Shown here: positions 1-7,218 of the stretch, piece after piece
Layout: each line of letters starts with the position of its first letter
How positions within the stretch are numbered: position 1 is the stretch's first letter
NCBI RefSeq assembly: GCF_026013475.1
Contig: NZ_JAPDPH010000042.1
Location: 1 to 42,375 of the forward strand
Direction of reading: 5' to 3'
DNA from: Micromonospora yasonensis
GTDB lineage: Bacteria; Actinomycetota; Actinomycetes; Mycobacteriales; Micromonosporaceae
Length of the DNA: 42,375 nucleotides
Notes under the pieces: model-generated
What the model saw: the letters and a program-made list of their open reading frames with translations, nothing else
What the model was told of the DNA's origin: nothing
Databases searched by the model: none
Made by a program: the position numbers and the translations under genes

Positions 1-231
1 GTGCGGTCGGCGGGCGCGCCGGTTGACGGGCCGTGGCCGCGCGCCGCCGAGGCGGCCTGGCGGTTGGCGACGCCACTGGCCGCGCAGGCGGGCGGCTGGC
101 TGGGGCTTCGGCTGGCCTCGCGGCTGCTGCCGGGCGCGGCGATGCTCACCGCCGCGGCCGGCGACTCGGCGGCCGCCGAGCGGTTGGCTGCCCGGGCCAC
201 CGCCTTCTACCGGCCGGCCCGCGCCCGCTGA
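1..231 (+). CDS. C-terminal part of an EcsC-like hypothetical protein (5' end outside window)
   Basis: The frame is open from the first base and ends at a TGA at 229-231. It encodes 76 alanine-rich residues. The tail (LLPGAAMLTAAAGDSAAAERLAAR, in short pieces: LLPGA, then AAERLA, then FYRP) resembles the end of EcsC-family proteins, where a glycine/alanine-rich 'PG.G...GA..N' segment is followed by an amphipathic helix and a terminal aromatic 'FY' motif. No catalytic residue is known for that family, which in Bacillus is linked to the EcsAB transporter. A GTG lies at base 1, but the gene very probably began further upstream. The family guess rests on a short piece and is tentative. Confidence 0.5.
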   Translation: MRSAGAPVDGPWPRAAEAAWRLATPLAAQAGGWLGLRLASRLLPGAAMLTAAAGDSAAAERLAARATAFYRPARAR

Positions 232-313
232 CCGGGGCGGGCCGGGCCGCGGCACGGGGGCCGGCCGCTGATCCACTCGGGCTGGCGCATCTCGGGCCTT
301 CTGGCGGGCGGAA

Positions 314-340
314 CGCCGCGACATGCCGTATCTCGCGGCG
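314..340. terminator. hairpin between convergent genes
   Basis: An 8-bp perfect stem (CGCCGCGA at 314-321 pairs with 333-340) closes an 11-base loop. It lies between a rightward gene ending at 231 and a leftward gene ending at 374, so it may terminate either transcript. There is no T tract, as is usual in high-GC actinobacteria. The rest of 232-373 shows no gene. Confidence 0.4.
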
Positions 341-373
341 CCCCGACCGGACCGCCGGCGCGACGCGCGGGGG

Positions 374-1183
374 TCAGAGCCAGCTGAACCAGGACTTGGG
401 CAGCAGCGCGTAGCCGACGAAGGCGACCACGTCGAGCAGGGTGTGCGCGACGATCAGCGGGGCCACCCGCCGGGTACGCAGGTAGAAGAGGCTGAAGATC
501 ACGCCCATAACGGCGTTGCCGAGGAACGCGCCGAAGCCCTGGTAGAGGTGGTAGGAGCCGCGCAGCACGCCGCTGGTCCCGAGCACCGCGCCGAGCCGCC
601 AGTTGAGCTGCCGCAGCCGGGTGACCAGGTAGCCGACCACGATCACCTCCTCCAGCACGGCGTTCTGCACGGCGGCGAGGATCAGCACCGGCACCGCCCA
701 CCAGAGGTGTGGCAGGGCGGCCGGGACCAGGGTGGCGTTGATGCCGAGCTGCGCCGCCGCCCAGAACAGGGCCAGCCCGGGCAGGCCGATGAGCGCGGCC
801 AGGCCGGCACCCCGGGCCAGGTCCGATCCGGGCCGGGTCAGGTCCACCCCGAGCGCCCGCGCCGGGTCGCCGGGGTCCCGCGCCAGCAGGTGTACGGCGA
901 GCAGCACCGGCAGCAGCGCGAAGCAGATCCCGAGGAGTTGGTACGTCAGGTCGAGGTACGGCCGGGCCGACACCGAGGTGTTCAGCGAGGCGGTCTGCTT
1001 CGACAGGCCACCGGTGGCGGTCAGCTTGGCGACCAGGGAGACCAGCGCGTACACGGCCGACTGGCCGAGGGAGAGGCCGAGCACCAGGAGCGTCTCGGTG
1101 CCCAGGGTCCGGCGGGACACCGGGCGGGTGAGCTCGTCAACCGTCACCGGACCACTGTGCCGCACGGCGACGCGCGTCGGCAC
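374..1183 (-). CDS. CPBP family intramembrane (CAAX-type) protease-like protein
   Basis: This 269-residue polytopic membrane protein has about seven hydrophobic segments. It shows the three CPBP/ABI motifs: a double glutamate with a downstream arginine (LEEVIVVGYLVTR), a histidine motif of the FxxxH kind (RGSYHLYQGFG), and a late His/Asp segment (VAHTLLDVVAF). In this family these residues sit in the membrane and form a metal-independent glutamate protease site. Many bacterial members are of unknown target and act in bacteriocin or stress contexts. The canonical EExxxR spacing is loosened here (EE then R seven residues on), so activity is not certain. GTG at 1183 gives the longest form. A GTG at 1147 would remove 12 residues, and neither start has a clear ribosome binding site. 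It is divergent from the flavohemoglobin gene. Confidence 0.8.
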   Translation of the reverse strand: MPTRVAVRHSGPVTVDELTRPVSRRTLGTETLLVLGLSLGQSAVYALVSLVAKLTATGGLSKQTASLNTSVSARPYLDLTYQLLGICFALLPVLLAVHLLARDPGDPARALGVDLTRPGSDLARGAGLAALIGLPGLALFWAAAQLGINATLVPAALPHLWWAVPVLILAAVQNAVLEEVIVVGYLVTRLRQLNWRLGAVLGTSGVLRGSYHLYQGFGAFLGNAVMGVIFSLFYLRTRRVAPLIVAHTLLDVVAFVGYALLPKSWFSWL

Positions 1184-1193
1184 TCAGATGAGC

Positions 1194-1243
1194 CGGTCGC
1201 ACATTCTGTGCGACCGATGGGCACGCTCCGTGGACATTCTGTG
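1194..1243. promoter_or_regulatory. candidate operator of the flavohemoglobin gene: inverted repeat plus direct repeat
   Basis: A 23-bp inverted repeat spans 1194-1216: two perfect 10-bp arms (CGGTCGCACA and its complement) around TTC. Its core decamer ACATTCTGTG (1201-1210) recurs in the same orientation at 1234-1243, 33 bp later, close to three helical turns. Both copies lie in the 98-bp gap between the divergent CPBP and flavohemoglobin genes. The ribosome binding site GGAGAAGGAG for the latter follows near 1262-1271. The regulator is unknown; it does not look like the published NsrR site of Streptomyces. Confidence 0.5.
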
Positions 1244-1281
1244 AGGGCCGATCCGCCCGTCAGGAGAAGGAGCGTGCCCCG

Positions 1282-2403
1282 GTGGAGAACTTTGCCCGGC
1301 TGTTGAAGGAGAGCTGGACCCTGGTCGAGGAGGAGCGCGAGCGGCTGAGCGGCCACTTCTACGCCCGGCTGTTCCTCCTCGACCCCGAGCTGCGCAAACT
1401 CTTCCCGGTGCAGATGAACGGGCAGGGCGACCGGATCCTGGAGGCGATCGTCACCGCCACCCAGACGGTGGACGACCCGGAGAGCTTCGACGAGTACCTG
1501 CGGGCGCTGGGCCGGGACCACCGCAAGTACCACGTCGAGGCCGGCCACTACGAGACCATGGGCGTCGCCCTGCTGGACGCGCTGCGCAGCACCGCCGGGG
1601 ACGGCTGGAACCTGGAGTACGACCAGGCGTGGCGGGAGGCGTACGCGAGCATCTGCGAGCGGATGCTCGCCGGCGCGGCGGCGGACGAGAACCCGCCGTT
1701 CTGGCATGCCGAAGTGCTCACCCACGAACGGTACGGCCCGGACACCGCCGTGCTGACCGTCCGCGCCCTGCAGCACCCGCTGACCTGGCAGGCCGGCCAG
1801 TACGTCAGCGTCGAGGCGCCCCGCTACCACCCGCGGGTGTGGCGGACGTACTCGGTGGCGAACGCCCCGAACGAGGACAACGTGCTGGAGTTCCACGTGC
1901 GTACGCCGGCCGAAACGGCAGGCTGGGTGTCCGGGGCGCTGGTCCGCCGGACGAAGCCGGGCGACCTGCTGCGGGTGGCCGCGCCGATGGGCTCGATGAC
2001 GTTGGACCGGACGTCCACCCGGGACGTCCTCTGCGTGGCCGGCGGGGTCGGGCTGGCCCCGATCAAGGCGTTGGTGGAGGAGCTGACCCGGGTCAACCGG
2101 ACCCGGTGGGTGCACGTCTTCTACGGCGCCCGCCGCCCGGAGGAGCTGTACGGCCTGCCGGGCCTGGAGGAGTTGGTGGCCGCGCACCCGTGGCTGTCGG
2201 TGACCCCGGCCTGCAGCGCGGACCCGGACTTCGACGGCGAGCAGGGGGACATCTCCGACGTGGTCACCCGGTACGGCCCGTGGACAACGCACGACTGCTA
2301 CGTCTCCGGCTCGGCTCCGATGGTCCGGGCCGCCCTGCGCGCGCTCGCTGCCGACGACGTCCCGCCGGACAACATCCGGTACGACACCTTCGGCAGCCGC
2401 TAA
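1282..2403 (+). CDS. flavohemoglobin (globin domain plus FAD/NAD(P)H reductase)
   Basis: The protein has 373 residues. Residues 1-135 form a globin domain with the flavohemoglobin distal tyrosine (HFYARLF, Tyr27) and a proximal histidine in GRDHRKYHV (His80). Residues from about 145 carry a ferredoxin-reductase module: the FAD-binding R-x-Y-S motif in WRTYSVAN and the NAD(P)-binding GGVGLAP turn. The C-terminal YDTFG replaces the usual 'E.F' aromatic end. Family members oxidise NO to nitrate with O2 and NAD(P)H in the cytoplasm. The reductase part is close to Hmp, but the globin looks like the actinobacterial subgroup, for which NO dioxygenase activity is less documented. The GTG at 1282 is preceded by a strong GGAGAAGGAG about 10 bases upstream. 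The repeat operator at 1194-1243 probably controls it. Confidence 0.9.
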   Translation: MENFARLLKESWTLVEEERERLSGHFYARLFLLDPELRKLFPVQMNGQGDRILEAIVTATQTVDDPESFDEYLRALGRDHRKYHVEAGHYETMGVALLDALRSTAGDGWNLEYDQAWREAYASICERMLAGAAADENPPFWHAEVLTHERYGPDTAVLTVRALQHPLTWQAGQYVSVEAPRYHPRVWRTYSVANAPNEDNVLEFHVRTPAETAGWVSGALVRRTKPGDLLRVAAPMGSMTLDRTSTRDVLCVAGGVGLAPIKALVEELTRVNRTRWVHVFYGARRPEELYGLPGLEELVAAHPWLSVTPACSADPDFDGEQGDISDVVTRYGPWTTHDCYVSGSAPMVRAALRALAADDVPPDNIRYDTFGSR

Positions 2404-2422
2404 GCCCTTTCTCCCCCCGAGT

Positions 2423-2460
2423 CGGGCCGCGTGCTCCTGCCCCCAGGGGCACGCGGCCCG
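2423..2460 (+). terminator. strong hairpin downstream of flavohemoglobin
   Basis: A 12-bp perfect outer stem (2423-2434 with 2449-2460) continues inward through a G-T wobble to further pairs (CCTG/CAGG) closing on a CCCC loop. The total is about 17 pairs. It begins 20 bases after the flavohemoglobin stop, which fits a rho-independent hairpin without a T tract. Confidence 0.65.
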
Positions 2461-2471
2461 GCCCCCGATCG

Positions 2472-2511
2472 CCGGTACGCGGGCCGGGCCGGCAACCGGC
2501 CCGCGTACCGG
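2472..2511 (-). terminator. strong hairpin downstream of the XRE-deformylase gene
   Basis: A 16-bp perfect stem (2472-2487 with 2496-2511) closes an 8-base loop, 10 bases beyond the stop of the leftward XRE-deformylase gene. With the hairpin at 2423-2460 it forms a back-to-back pair, apparently one for each convergent gene. Confidence 0.65.
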
Positions 2512-2520
2512 AATCACCGT

Positions 2521-4050
2521 TCAGTAGCGCCAGGGGTGGCCGGTGTCGCGGTACTCCTCGACCGGGACCAGCGGCACGCCGGGGGACATCCGGTCGACGT
2601 AGAGGTGCCCGTCCAGGTGGTCGATCTCGTGGGCCACCAGCCGGGCCATCGCGTACTCGAAGGACGTGATGACGCGGCTGCCGTCCCACAGGGCGTGCTC
2701 CACGTCGATCCGGAGCGGCCGGGGCACCAGGCCACGCTGGTCGAAGAACGAGAGGCAGCCCTCGTACTGCTCGTCGGTCTCGGCGGCGGCGTCGACCACC
2801 CGGGGGTTGAGCAGGACGACCGGCTCGGCGGCCCGGTCGGCGGGGCGGACCACGGCGGCGGCCCAGCCGAGCCCGAGTTGCGGTGCGGCGATGCCGACGC
2901 CCTTGCTGAACGGGTGCAGCTCGTCGAGGCGGACCAGGGTGGCGGAGAGCCGGTCGACGACCTCCCGGGCAAGGTGTTCCTCGCGGGGCAGGTCGAGCTG
3001 GCGGGCGGGCCGGCGGAGCAGGTCGTCGCCGCGCTGCACGATGCCGATGCCGCGCATCCGGTCGCTCGCCTGCACCCGCACGCCCGGCCCGGGACCGTCC
3101 GGCTCGGTGTCCGGCGGCAGGCCGCGGAACCGCCACTGCAGCCGGTAGCGAGCGTTCAGCGGTGGGTCGTCGGTGGCCCAGTCGAAGATCGCCCGGTCGC
3201 CCTGGTCACGCCGCTGGATCGGGGTACGCAGCGGCCCCTCCTCCGAGGAGAGGGACGTCTCGGCCCCCCATACCTTCGGGTCGAGGTCGGTGGGGAGGTC
3301 GAGCCGGACGGCGAGCTGCCGGGTGGGCAGGCGTACGGCGCGCTGGAACCACGGGCCCCACTTGTCCCGGCCGACCCGGTACGCGTACTCGATGGTGGCC
3401 CGGTCGCCGGGATAGAGCGGGAAGCGGCCCTCGGCGTTCTCGAAGAGCAGCCAGATCTCCTTGAACGCGTCCCGGTCGTGCTTGGCCCGCCAGTGCATCA
3501 ACTCGCGCGTGCCCCCGTCGTCCCGGTACGCCGCCAGTTGCAGCTCGGCGAAGGTGAGCGGGTGCTCCCGGTGGTGCCGGTTGGAGCGGCCCGGGTCGTT
3601 GGGATAGCGGTCCACGGCGACCCGGACCAGGTAGCGGGTGACCGGGTCGGTGCCGGCGTTGTACAGCTCGCGCCGGATGACGCAGTGGTAGGCCTCGTCG
3701 GCGTAGGTGAGGGTGGCGGACTCCCGCTCGACCACCAGGCCGGTGCCGGGCGGCAACCACTGGCCGGGCACGGGCGGCTCCCGGTGGTTGCCGCCGGAGC
3801 GGCCGTGCCGGAGTTCGTCGTACTCGCGGAAGCGCTGCCAGATCGCCCCGCTGGCCTCCAGGACCGCCTCGGCCCGGCGGGCGAAGTCCTCGGTGGGCCG
3901 GTGCCGGCGCCCCTCCACGTGGCTGACGTACGACGGGTCGAAACCCATCAGGATCGCCAACTGCTTCTTGGTCAGCCCTCGGTCGGTGCGGTGCCGGGCG
4001 AGTTCGGCCGCGAACGAGTCGGCGGCACGCTCGATGGGTGAAGTCGACAT
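2521..4050 (-). CDS. XRE helix-turn-helix / peptide deformylase fusion protein
   Basis: The start chosen is ATG at 4050, with GAGGAAG eight bases upstream. An open frame reaches 4131, but its extra 27 residues look non-coding. The 509-residue product has three parts. Residues 14-66 are an XRE/Cro-type helix-turn-helix (LTKKQLAILMGFDPSYVSHVE, read as LTKKQLA then SYVSHVE). Residues about 90-310 are a middle region rich in aromatic and charged residues that I do not recognise. Residues about 325-509 are a peptide deformylase with all three metal motifs: GVGIAAPQ near 384, EGCLS with the ligand Cys432, and HEIDH at 474-478. Known deformylases remove the formyl group from nascent Met on the ribosome using Fe2+. 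Here the motifs are intact, so the enzyme is probably active, while the N-terminal domain implies DNA binding. It is not likely to be the housekeeping def gene. Confidence 0.85.
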   Translation of the reverse strand: MSTSPIERAADSFAAELARHRTDRGLTKKQLAILMGFDPSYVSHVEGRRHRPTEDFARRAEAVLEASGAIWQRFREYDELRHGRSGGNHREPPVPGQWLPPGTGLVVERESATLTYADEAYHCVIRRELYNAGTDPVTRYLVRVAVDRYPNDPGRSNRHHREHPLTFAELQLAAYRDDGGTRELMHWRAKHDRDAFKEIWLLFENAEGRFPLYPGDRATIEYAYRVGRDKWGPWFQRAVRLPTRQLAVRLDLPTDLDPKVWGAETSLSSEEGPLRTPIQRRDQGDRAIFDWATDDPPLNARYRLQWRFRGLPPDTEPDGPGPGVRVQASDRMRGIGIVQRGDDLLRRPARQLDLPREEHLAREVVDRLSATLVRLDELHPFSKGVGIAAPQLGLGWAAAVVRPADRAAEPVVLLNPRVVDAAAETDEQYEGCLSFFDQRGLVPRPLRIDVEHALWDGSRVITSFEYAMARLVAHEIDHLDGHLYVDRMSPGVPLVPVEEYRDTGHPWRY

Positions 4051-4148
4051 CGGCTTCCTCGTACGCGGGAGCACCATTTTCACGTTCCGTGGCCGAGCGT
4101 GTACGGAAACTGCCTCGTATTCGACACTCACCTTGACAATTCAGCGGT

Positions 4149-4162
4149 AAGCATCGATGCTT
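4149..4162. promoter_or_regulatory. 14-bp perfect palindrome in the 324-bp gap upstream of the XRE-deformylase gene
   Basis: AAGCATCGATGCTT is perfectly symmetric and sits about 100 bases upstream of the ATG at 4050, in the divergent gap 4051-4374. XRE proteins bind short palindromes, so autoregulation is a reasonable guess. The leftward strand has TTGTCA next to it (about 4133-4138), a possible -35 element. Apart from this palindrome and the iron box at 4298-4316 I see no gene in the gap. Confidence 0.35.
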
Positions 4163-4297
4163 GCGCCGCTCGCCGACCCACTCGGCGGCGTTTCCCGCCC
4201 ACCCGGCCGGGTAGTACGCGGCACGCGGCAACGGGCCGCCGGAGTGACCGGGACCTCACCCCACCATCCCCCGCACGACTTCCCCCGACCAGACAGC

Positions 4298-4316
4298 TGT
4301 GGTTAGGCTAGCCTTA
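4298..4316 (+). promoter_or_regulatory. IdeR/DmdR (DtxR-family) iron box
   Basis: The 19-mer matches the actinobacterial iron-box consensus (TTAGGTTAGGCTAACCTAA) at 15 of 19 positions, including an uninterrupted GGTTAGGCTA core. It lies 59 bases upstream of the FhuF-type gene, where an Fe2+-loaded repressor would block transcription. This agrees with the iron-acquisition role of that gene. Confidence 0.8.
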
Positions 4317-4374
4317 GTTCGGGCCGACGGCAGGCGCCGACCGGTGGGGACCATCAGACAGGGGACGGGACAAG

Positions 4375-5172
4375 GTGACTGCGGTGATGCCGAGGCGCGA
4401 CGTCGTCGCCGCGCCGCTCGCCCCGGTGACCGCCACCCTGCGCGCCATGTTCGGCACCGACGACGTGCCGGGGCTCGCCCCCGGCCTGCTGGTCACCACC
4501 GACGAGGCCCACTGGTCCCCGGCGGCCCGGCTGATCGACGGCACCCTGCTGCCCGAGTTCCTCCGCGCGGCGACCCGGCGCTTCGGCGGCACGCCGCATG
4601 CCTGCGCCGCACTGGCCTGGAAGTCGTACAGCTACTGGACCGCGCTGCCGGTGGTGCTCGGCTGGGCCTCGGCCCGGCGGGTGCCGCTGCTCGACCCGGC
4701 CGACGTCCTGGTCCACTTCGAGGACCACCACCAGCTGCTCACCCTGGGCCTGCGCAGCTCGACCACGGTCGCCGTGCTGCCCGGCGACCCGCTGGCGCTC
4801 GCCGGCCACCCGGACGTCCGGGTGGTCGCCGACGAGGCGGCGCTGCTCGGCGCGCTGCGCGCCACGCTGCTCGACGCCCACTTCGCGCCGCTGATCGCGG
4901 CCATCCAGACCGAGGTCCGGCTCGGCACGCGTACGCTGCTCGGCTCGGTCGCCTCGGGAATCTCGCACGGCATCCTGCGCGCCTCGGACGCCCTGCCCGG
5001 CTCTGCCGCCGAGACGATCGGGACGTTGCTCGACACGCTTGAGCTCGGCGATCTGGTGGAGCTGGTGCCCGGCCCGGCCGGGGAGCCGACCGTGCAGCGG
5101 CGGACCTGCTGCCTGGCCTTCACCCTGCCGCGACCGAAGATCTGCCAGGGCTGCTGCCTCCGCCCGTCCTGA
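4375..5172 (+). CDS. fhuF: FhuF-type [2Fe-2S] ferric-siderophore reductase
   Basis: The protein has 265 residues. Its extreme C-terminus carries the diagnostic FhuF iron-sulfur motif C-C-x10-C-x2-C (Cys245, Cys246, Cys257, Cys260), followed by only a few residues. FhuF proteins reduce ferric siderophores in the cytoplasm or at the inner membrane face so that Fe2+ is released. The IdeR/DmdR-type box 59 bases upstream supports iron-repressed expression. No siderophore biosynthesis or transporter gene is in the window, so the ligand is unknown. GTG at 4375 is preceded by a weak GGGACGGGA. An in-frame ATG at 4387 is an alternative. The gene stands alone and converges on the membrane protein ending at 5197. 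Confidence 0.85.
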   Translation: MTAVMPRRDVVAAPLAPVTATLRAMFGTDDVPGLAPGLLVTTDEAHWSPAARLIDGTLLPEFLRAATRRFGGTPHACAALAWKSYSYWTALPVVLGWASARRVPLLDPADVLVHFEDHHQLLTLGLRSSTTVAVLPGDPLALAGHPDVRVVADEAALLGALRATLLDAHFAPLIAAIQTEVRLGTRTLLGSVASGISHGILRASDALPGSAAETIGTLLDTLELGDLVELVPGPAGEPTVQRRTCCLAFTLPRPKICQGCCLRPS

Positions 5173-5196
5173 GCGTCCCGCCCCTCAACCCCCCGG

Positions 5197-7008
5197 TCAC
5201 CCCACCAGCGGGCGCACGTCCCAGAGCCACACGTCGCCCGTGAACGTCGGTTCGATGCCGGTCAGCGCGGTCATCCCCCGGCCCAGCGCATCGGCCTGTC
5301 GCAGCCGGGGGTCGAGGATCACCGCGCCGGCCCGCCAGTAACGCAGGTCGTCGACCGCGTCCACCCGGTCCTGCGGGGTGATCGGCGGCACCCCACCGGT
5401 GGTCCGAATCTTGGTGAAGAAATCGCTGGTGGGTCGGGGTGGGGCGGTGAAGAGCGCCACCCGCCCCTTTCCGGGCCGGGTGTCCGGATAGAGGAAGTAG
5501 CCCCGGGCCAGCGGCAGGTCCAGTCGGGTCTGCGCGGACCAGCGCAGCGGATCGGGGTACGTGGTGTCGGGCAGCGGCAGGGTGACGATGCTGTGCCCGC
5601 CGGCCACGTACGGCCGGTAGGCCCCGGAGGTGACGAAGGCCGGGATCGGGTCGAGGCGCACCGCGGGCAGCGGGGTGGGCAGGATCGGCAGCAGCGCCAT
5701 GGTCAGCACGGTGCCGGTGGCGAACCAGAGCTGCGAGCGGGCCGCCGGATGCCGCCGGACCAGTCCCCGGACGTGCTCCGCGCCGAGCGCGAGCAGGATC
5801 CCGATGATCGGGGTGAGCGCCAGTGACCAGCGGGTGGGCACCACCGAGTGCAGGACCGGCAGGCCCTCCAGCACGGCCCACGGTGCGGGGATGCCGGTGT
5901 CCTGCCCGTCGAAACGGATCTCCCGGCCGAGCGAGAAGACGGCGAAGATCAGCCCGACCCCGGCCAGGGCGAGCACCACCACGTTCCGCCGCAGCCACCA
6001 GACCAGCGCCACCACCAGGACGGCGAGCGGCCAGCCGAAGAAGGCGTTCTCCTCGGTGGCGTTCTTGGCCAGCCATCTGCTGCCCCGGGCGTCCCCGGCG
6101 AGCGACTCCCGGGACCAGGCGACGAACGAGGCGAGGTCGGTGCGGTAGCCCCGGATCAGCCGGGACAGCCCCTGGTACGCGCCTGGTCCGAAGAGTTGCA
6201 CGTACAGCGGGTAGGCCAGCACCACCCCGGAGAGGACGGCGGCCACCGCGAGCCCGGCGCAGAAGGGCCGGGCCACCCGGCGCAGCGCGGGCCGGGCGAC
6301 GGCGAGCACGACCACCACCACGCCCAGCCCGATCGCCGTCATCAGCAGGATCTCCAGATTGAGGAAGGCCTGCCAGACGATCATCAGGCCGAGCAGTACG
6401 CCGTTGCGCAGCCAACGGCCCGGCTCGGCCAGGCGCAGGGTCCGCCAGACGATCAACGGCACCACGAACTGGCTGACGATGTTGGGGTGGGCGTTGGCGT
6501 GCGAGACCATCGCCGGCGCGAAAGCGCAGAAGCCGGCGCCGAGCCAGGCCGGTGCCCGAGCGCCGATCAGCACTCGGGAAAGGACGAAGTACCAGGCGAT
6601 GCCGGTGGCGGCCATGCCGAGGGTGAGAAAGACCAGAAATGCCCACCGCGGCCCGAACAATACGGTGATCGGCGTCATTGGTAGCGAAATGGATAATACG
6701 GACGTATTCGCCATCAGGTTCACACCGTCCGGCACATTCATCCGGTCCGTGGTGAACGGATAGGCGAATTGCGTAACTACTCGCGCACCGTGCGCCATCA
6801 TCCACTCGAACTGCGCCTGGTCGGAGCGGTTGTCCCGCACCCCGGCCGCGGGGCTCGCCCAGAAGCGCGCGGTGACCAAGAATGCGAGCAGCACGAAGCT
6901 GAGCACGGCAGCGAGGTCGATCCACCGCCCACGCGCCGGCCGCTCGCCCTCGTCGGGCGCACTCTCGGCGGCACCACCGTCGGCGGCGTCCGATTGAGGA
7001 GTAGTCAT
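5197..7008 (-). CDS. polytopic membrane protein, GT-C glycosyltransferase-like
   Basis: The 603-residue protein has one hydrophobic segment near residue 32-52, a large polar loop, about nine more membrane segments up to residue 440, and a C-terminal soluble region of about 150 residues. The first loop holds acidic and aromatic residues (DNRSDQAQFEW, with TDRMNVPDG further on). This is where GT-C glycosyltransferases place their catalytic aspartate and bind a polyprenyl-phosphate sugar on the outer membrane face. I therefore read it as a GT-C-like enzyme acting on a cell-envelope glycan; the donor and acceptor are not identifiable. ATG at 7008 gives a polar 28-residue cytoplasmic tail. It is divergent from the methyltransferase gene at 7219. 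A flippase-like or YfhO-like protein without catalysis remains possible. Confidence 0.65.
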   Translation of the reverse strand: MTTPQSDAADGGAAESAPDEGERPARGRWIDLAAVLSFVLLAFLVTARFWASPAAGVRDNRSDQAQFEWMMAHGARVVTQFAYPFTTDRMNVPDGVNLMANTSVLSISLPMTPITVLFGPRWAFLVFLTLGMAATGIAWYFVLSRVLIGARAPAWLGAGFCAFAPAMVSHANAHPNIVSQFVVPLIVWRTLRLAEPGRWLRNGVLLGLMIVWQAFLNLEILLMTAIGLGVVVVVLAVARPALRRVARPFCAGLAVAAVLSGVVLAYPLYVQLFGPGAYQGLSRLIRGYRTDLASFVAWSRESLAGDARGSRWLAKNATEENAFFGWPLAVLVVALVWWLRRNVVVLALAGVGLIFAVFSLGREIRFDGQDTGIPAPWAVLEGLPVLHSVVPTRWSLALTPIIGILLALGAEHVRGLVRRHPAARSQLWFATGTVLTMALLPILPTPLPAVRLDPIPAFVTSGAYRPYVAGGHSIVTLPLPDTTYPDPLRWSAQTRLDLPLARGYFLYPDTRPGKGRVALFTAPPRPTSDFFTKIRTTGGVPPITPQDRVDAVDDLRYWRAGAVILDPRLRQADALGRGMTALTGIEPTFTGDVWLWDVRPLVG

Positions 7009-7043
7009 GACAATTCAGAGCGTAGTCAGGGTATGGCAGGGCC

Positions 7044-7073
7044 GTGACATGTTTCTGGGTACTGGCGTACTAT
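7044..7073 (+). promoter_or_regulatory. possible vegetative promoter for the methyltransferase gene
   Basis: GTGACA at 7044-7049 and TACTAT at 7068-7073 are separated by 18 bases, a near-consensus housekeeping layout. It would give a leader of about 140 bases before the ATG at 7219. It is only a pattern match. Confidence 0.3.
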
Positions 7074-7218
7074 GTGCCGGGTTCGCCAACCGCCGATCAC
7101 GTGCCCTCTCCCGACCGCAATTCGGCCACCCCCGGTGCCCCGATTTTCCCCTCAGCCATCCAGATGGTTGACTCTGTCGGTCCAGGCGCGGGTCAGTCAT
7201 ATCGTGAGGAATCGACGC

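Noticed and set aside
7072..7218. Upstream extension of the first methyltransferase
   Set aside because: The extra 49 residues are proline-rich and unlike the family; ATG at 7219 has a good ribosome binding site.
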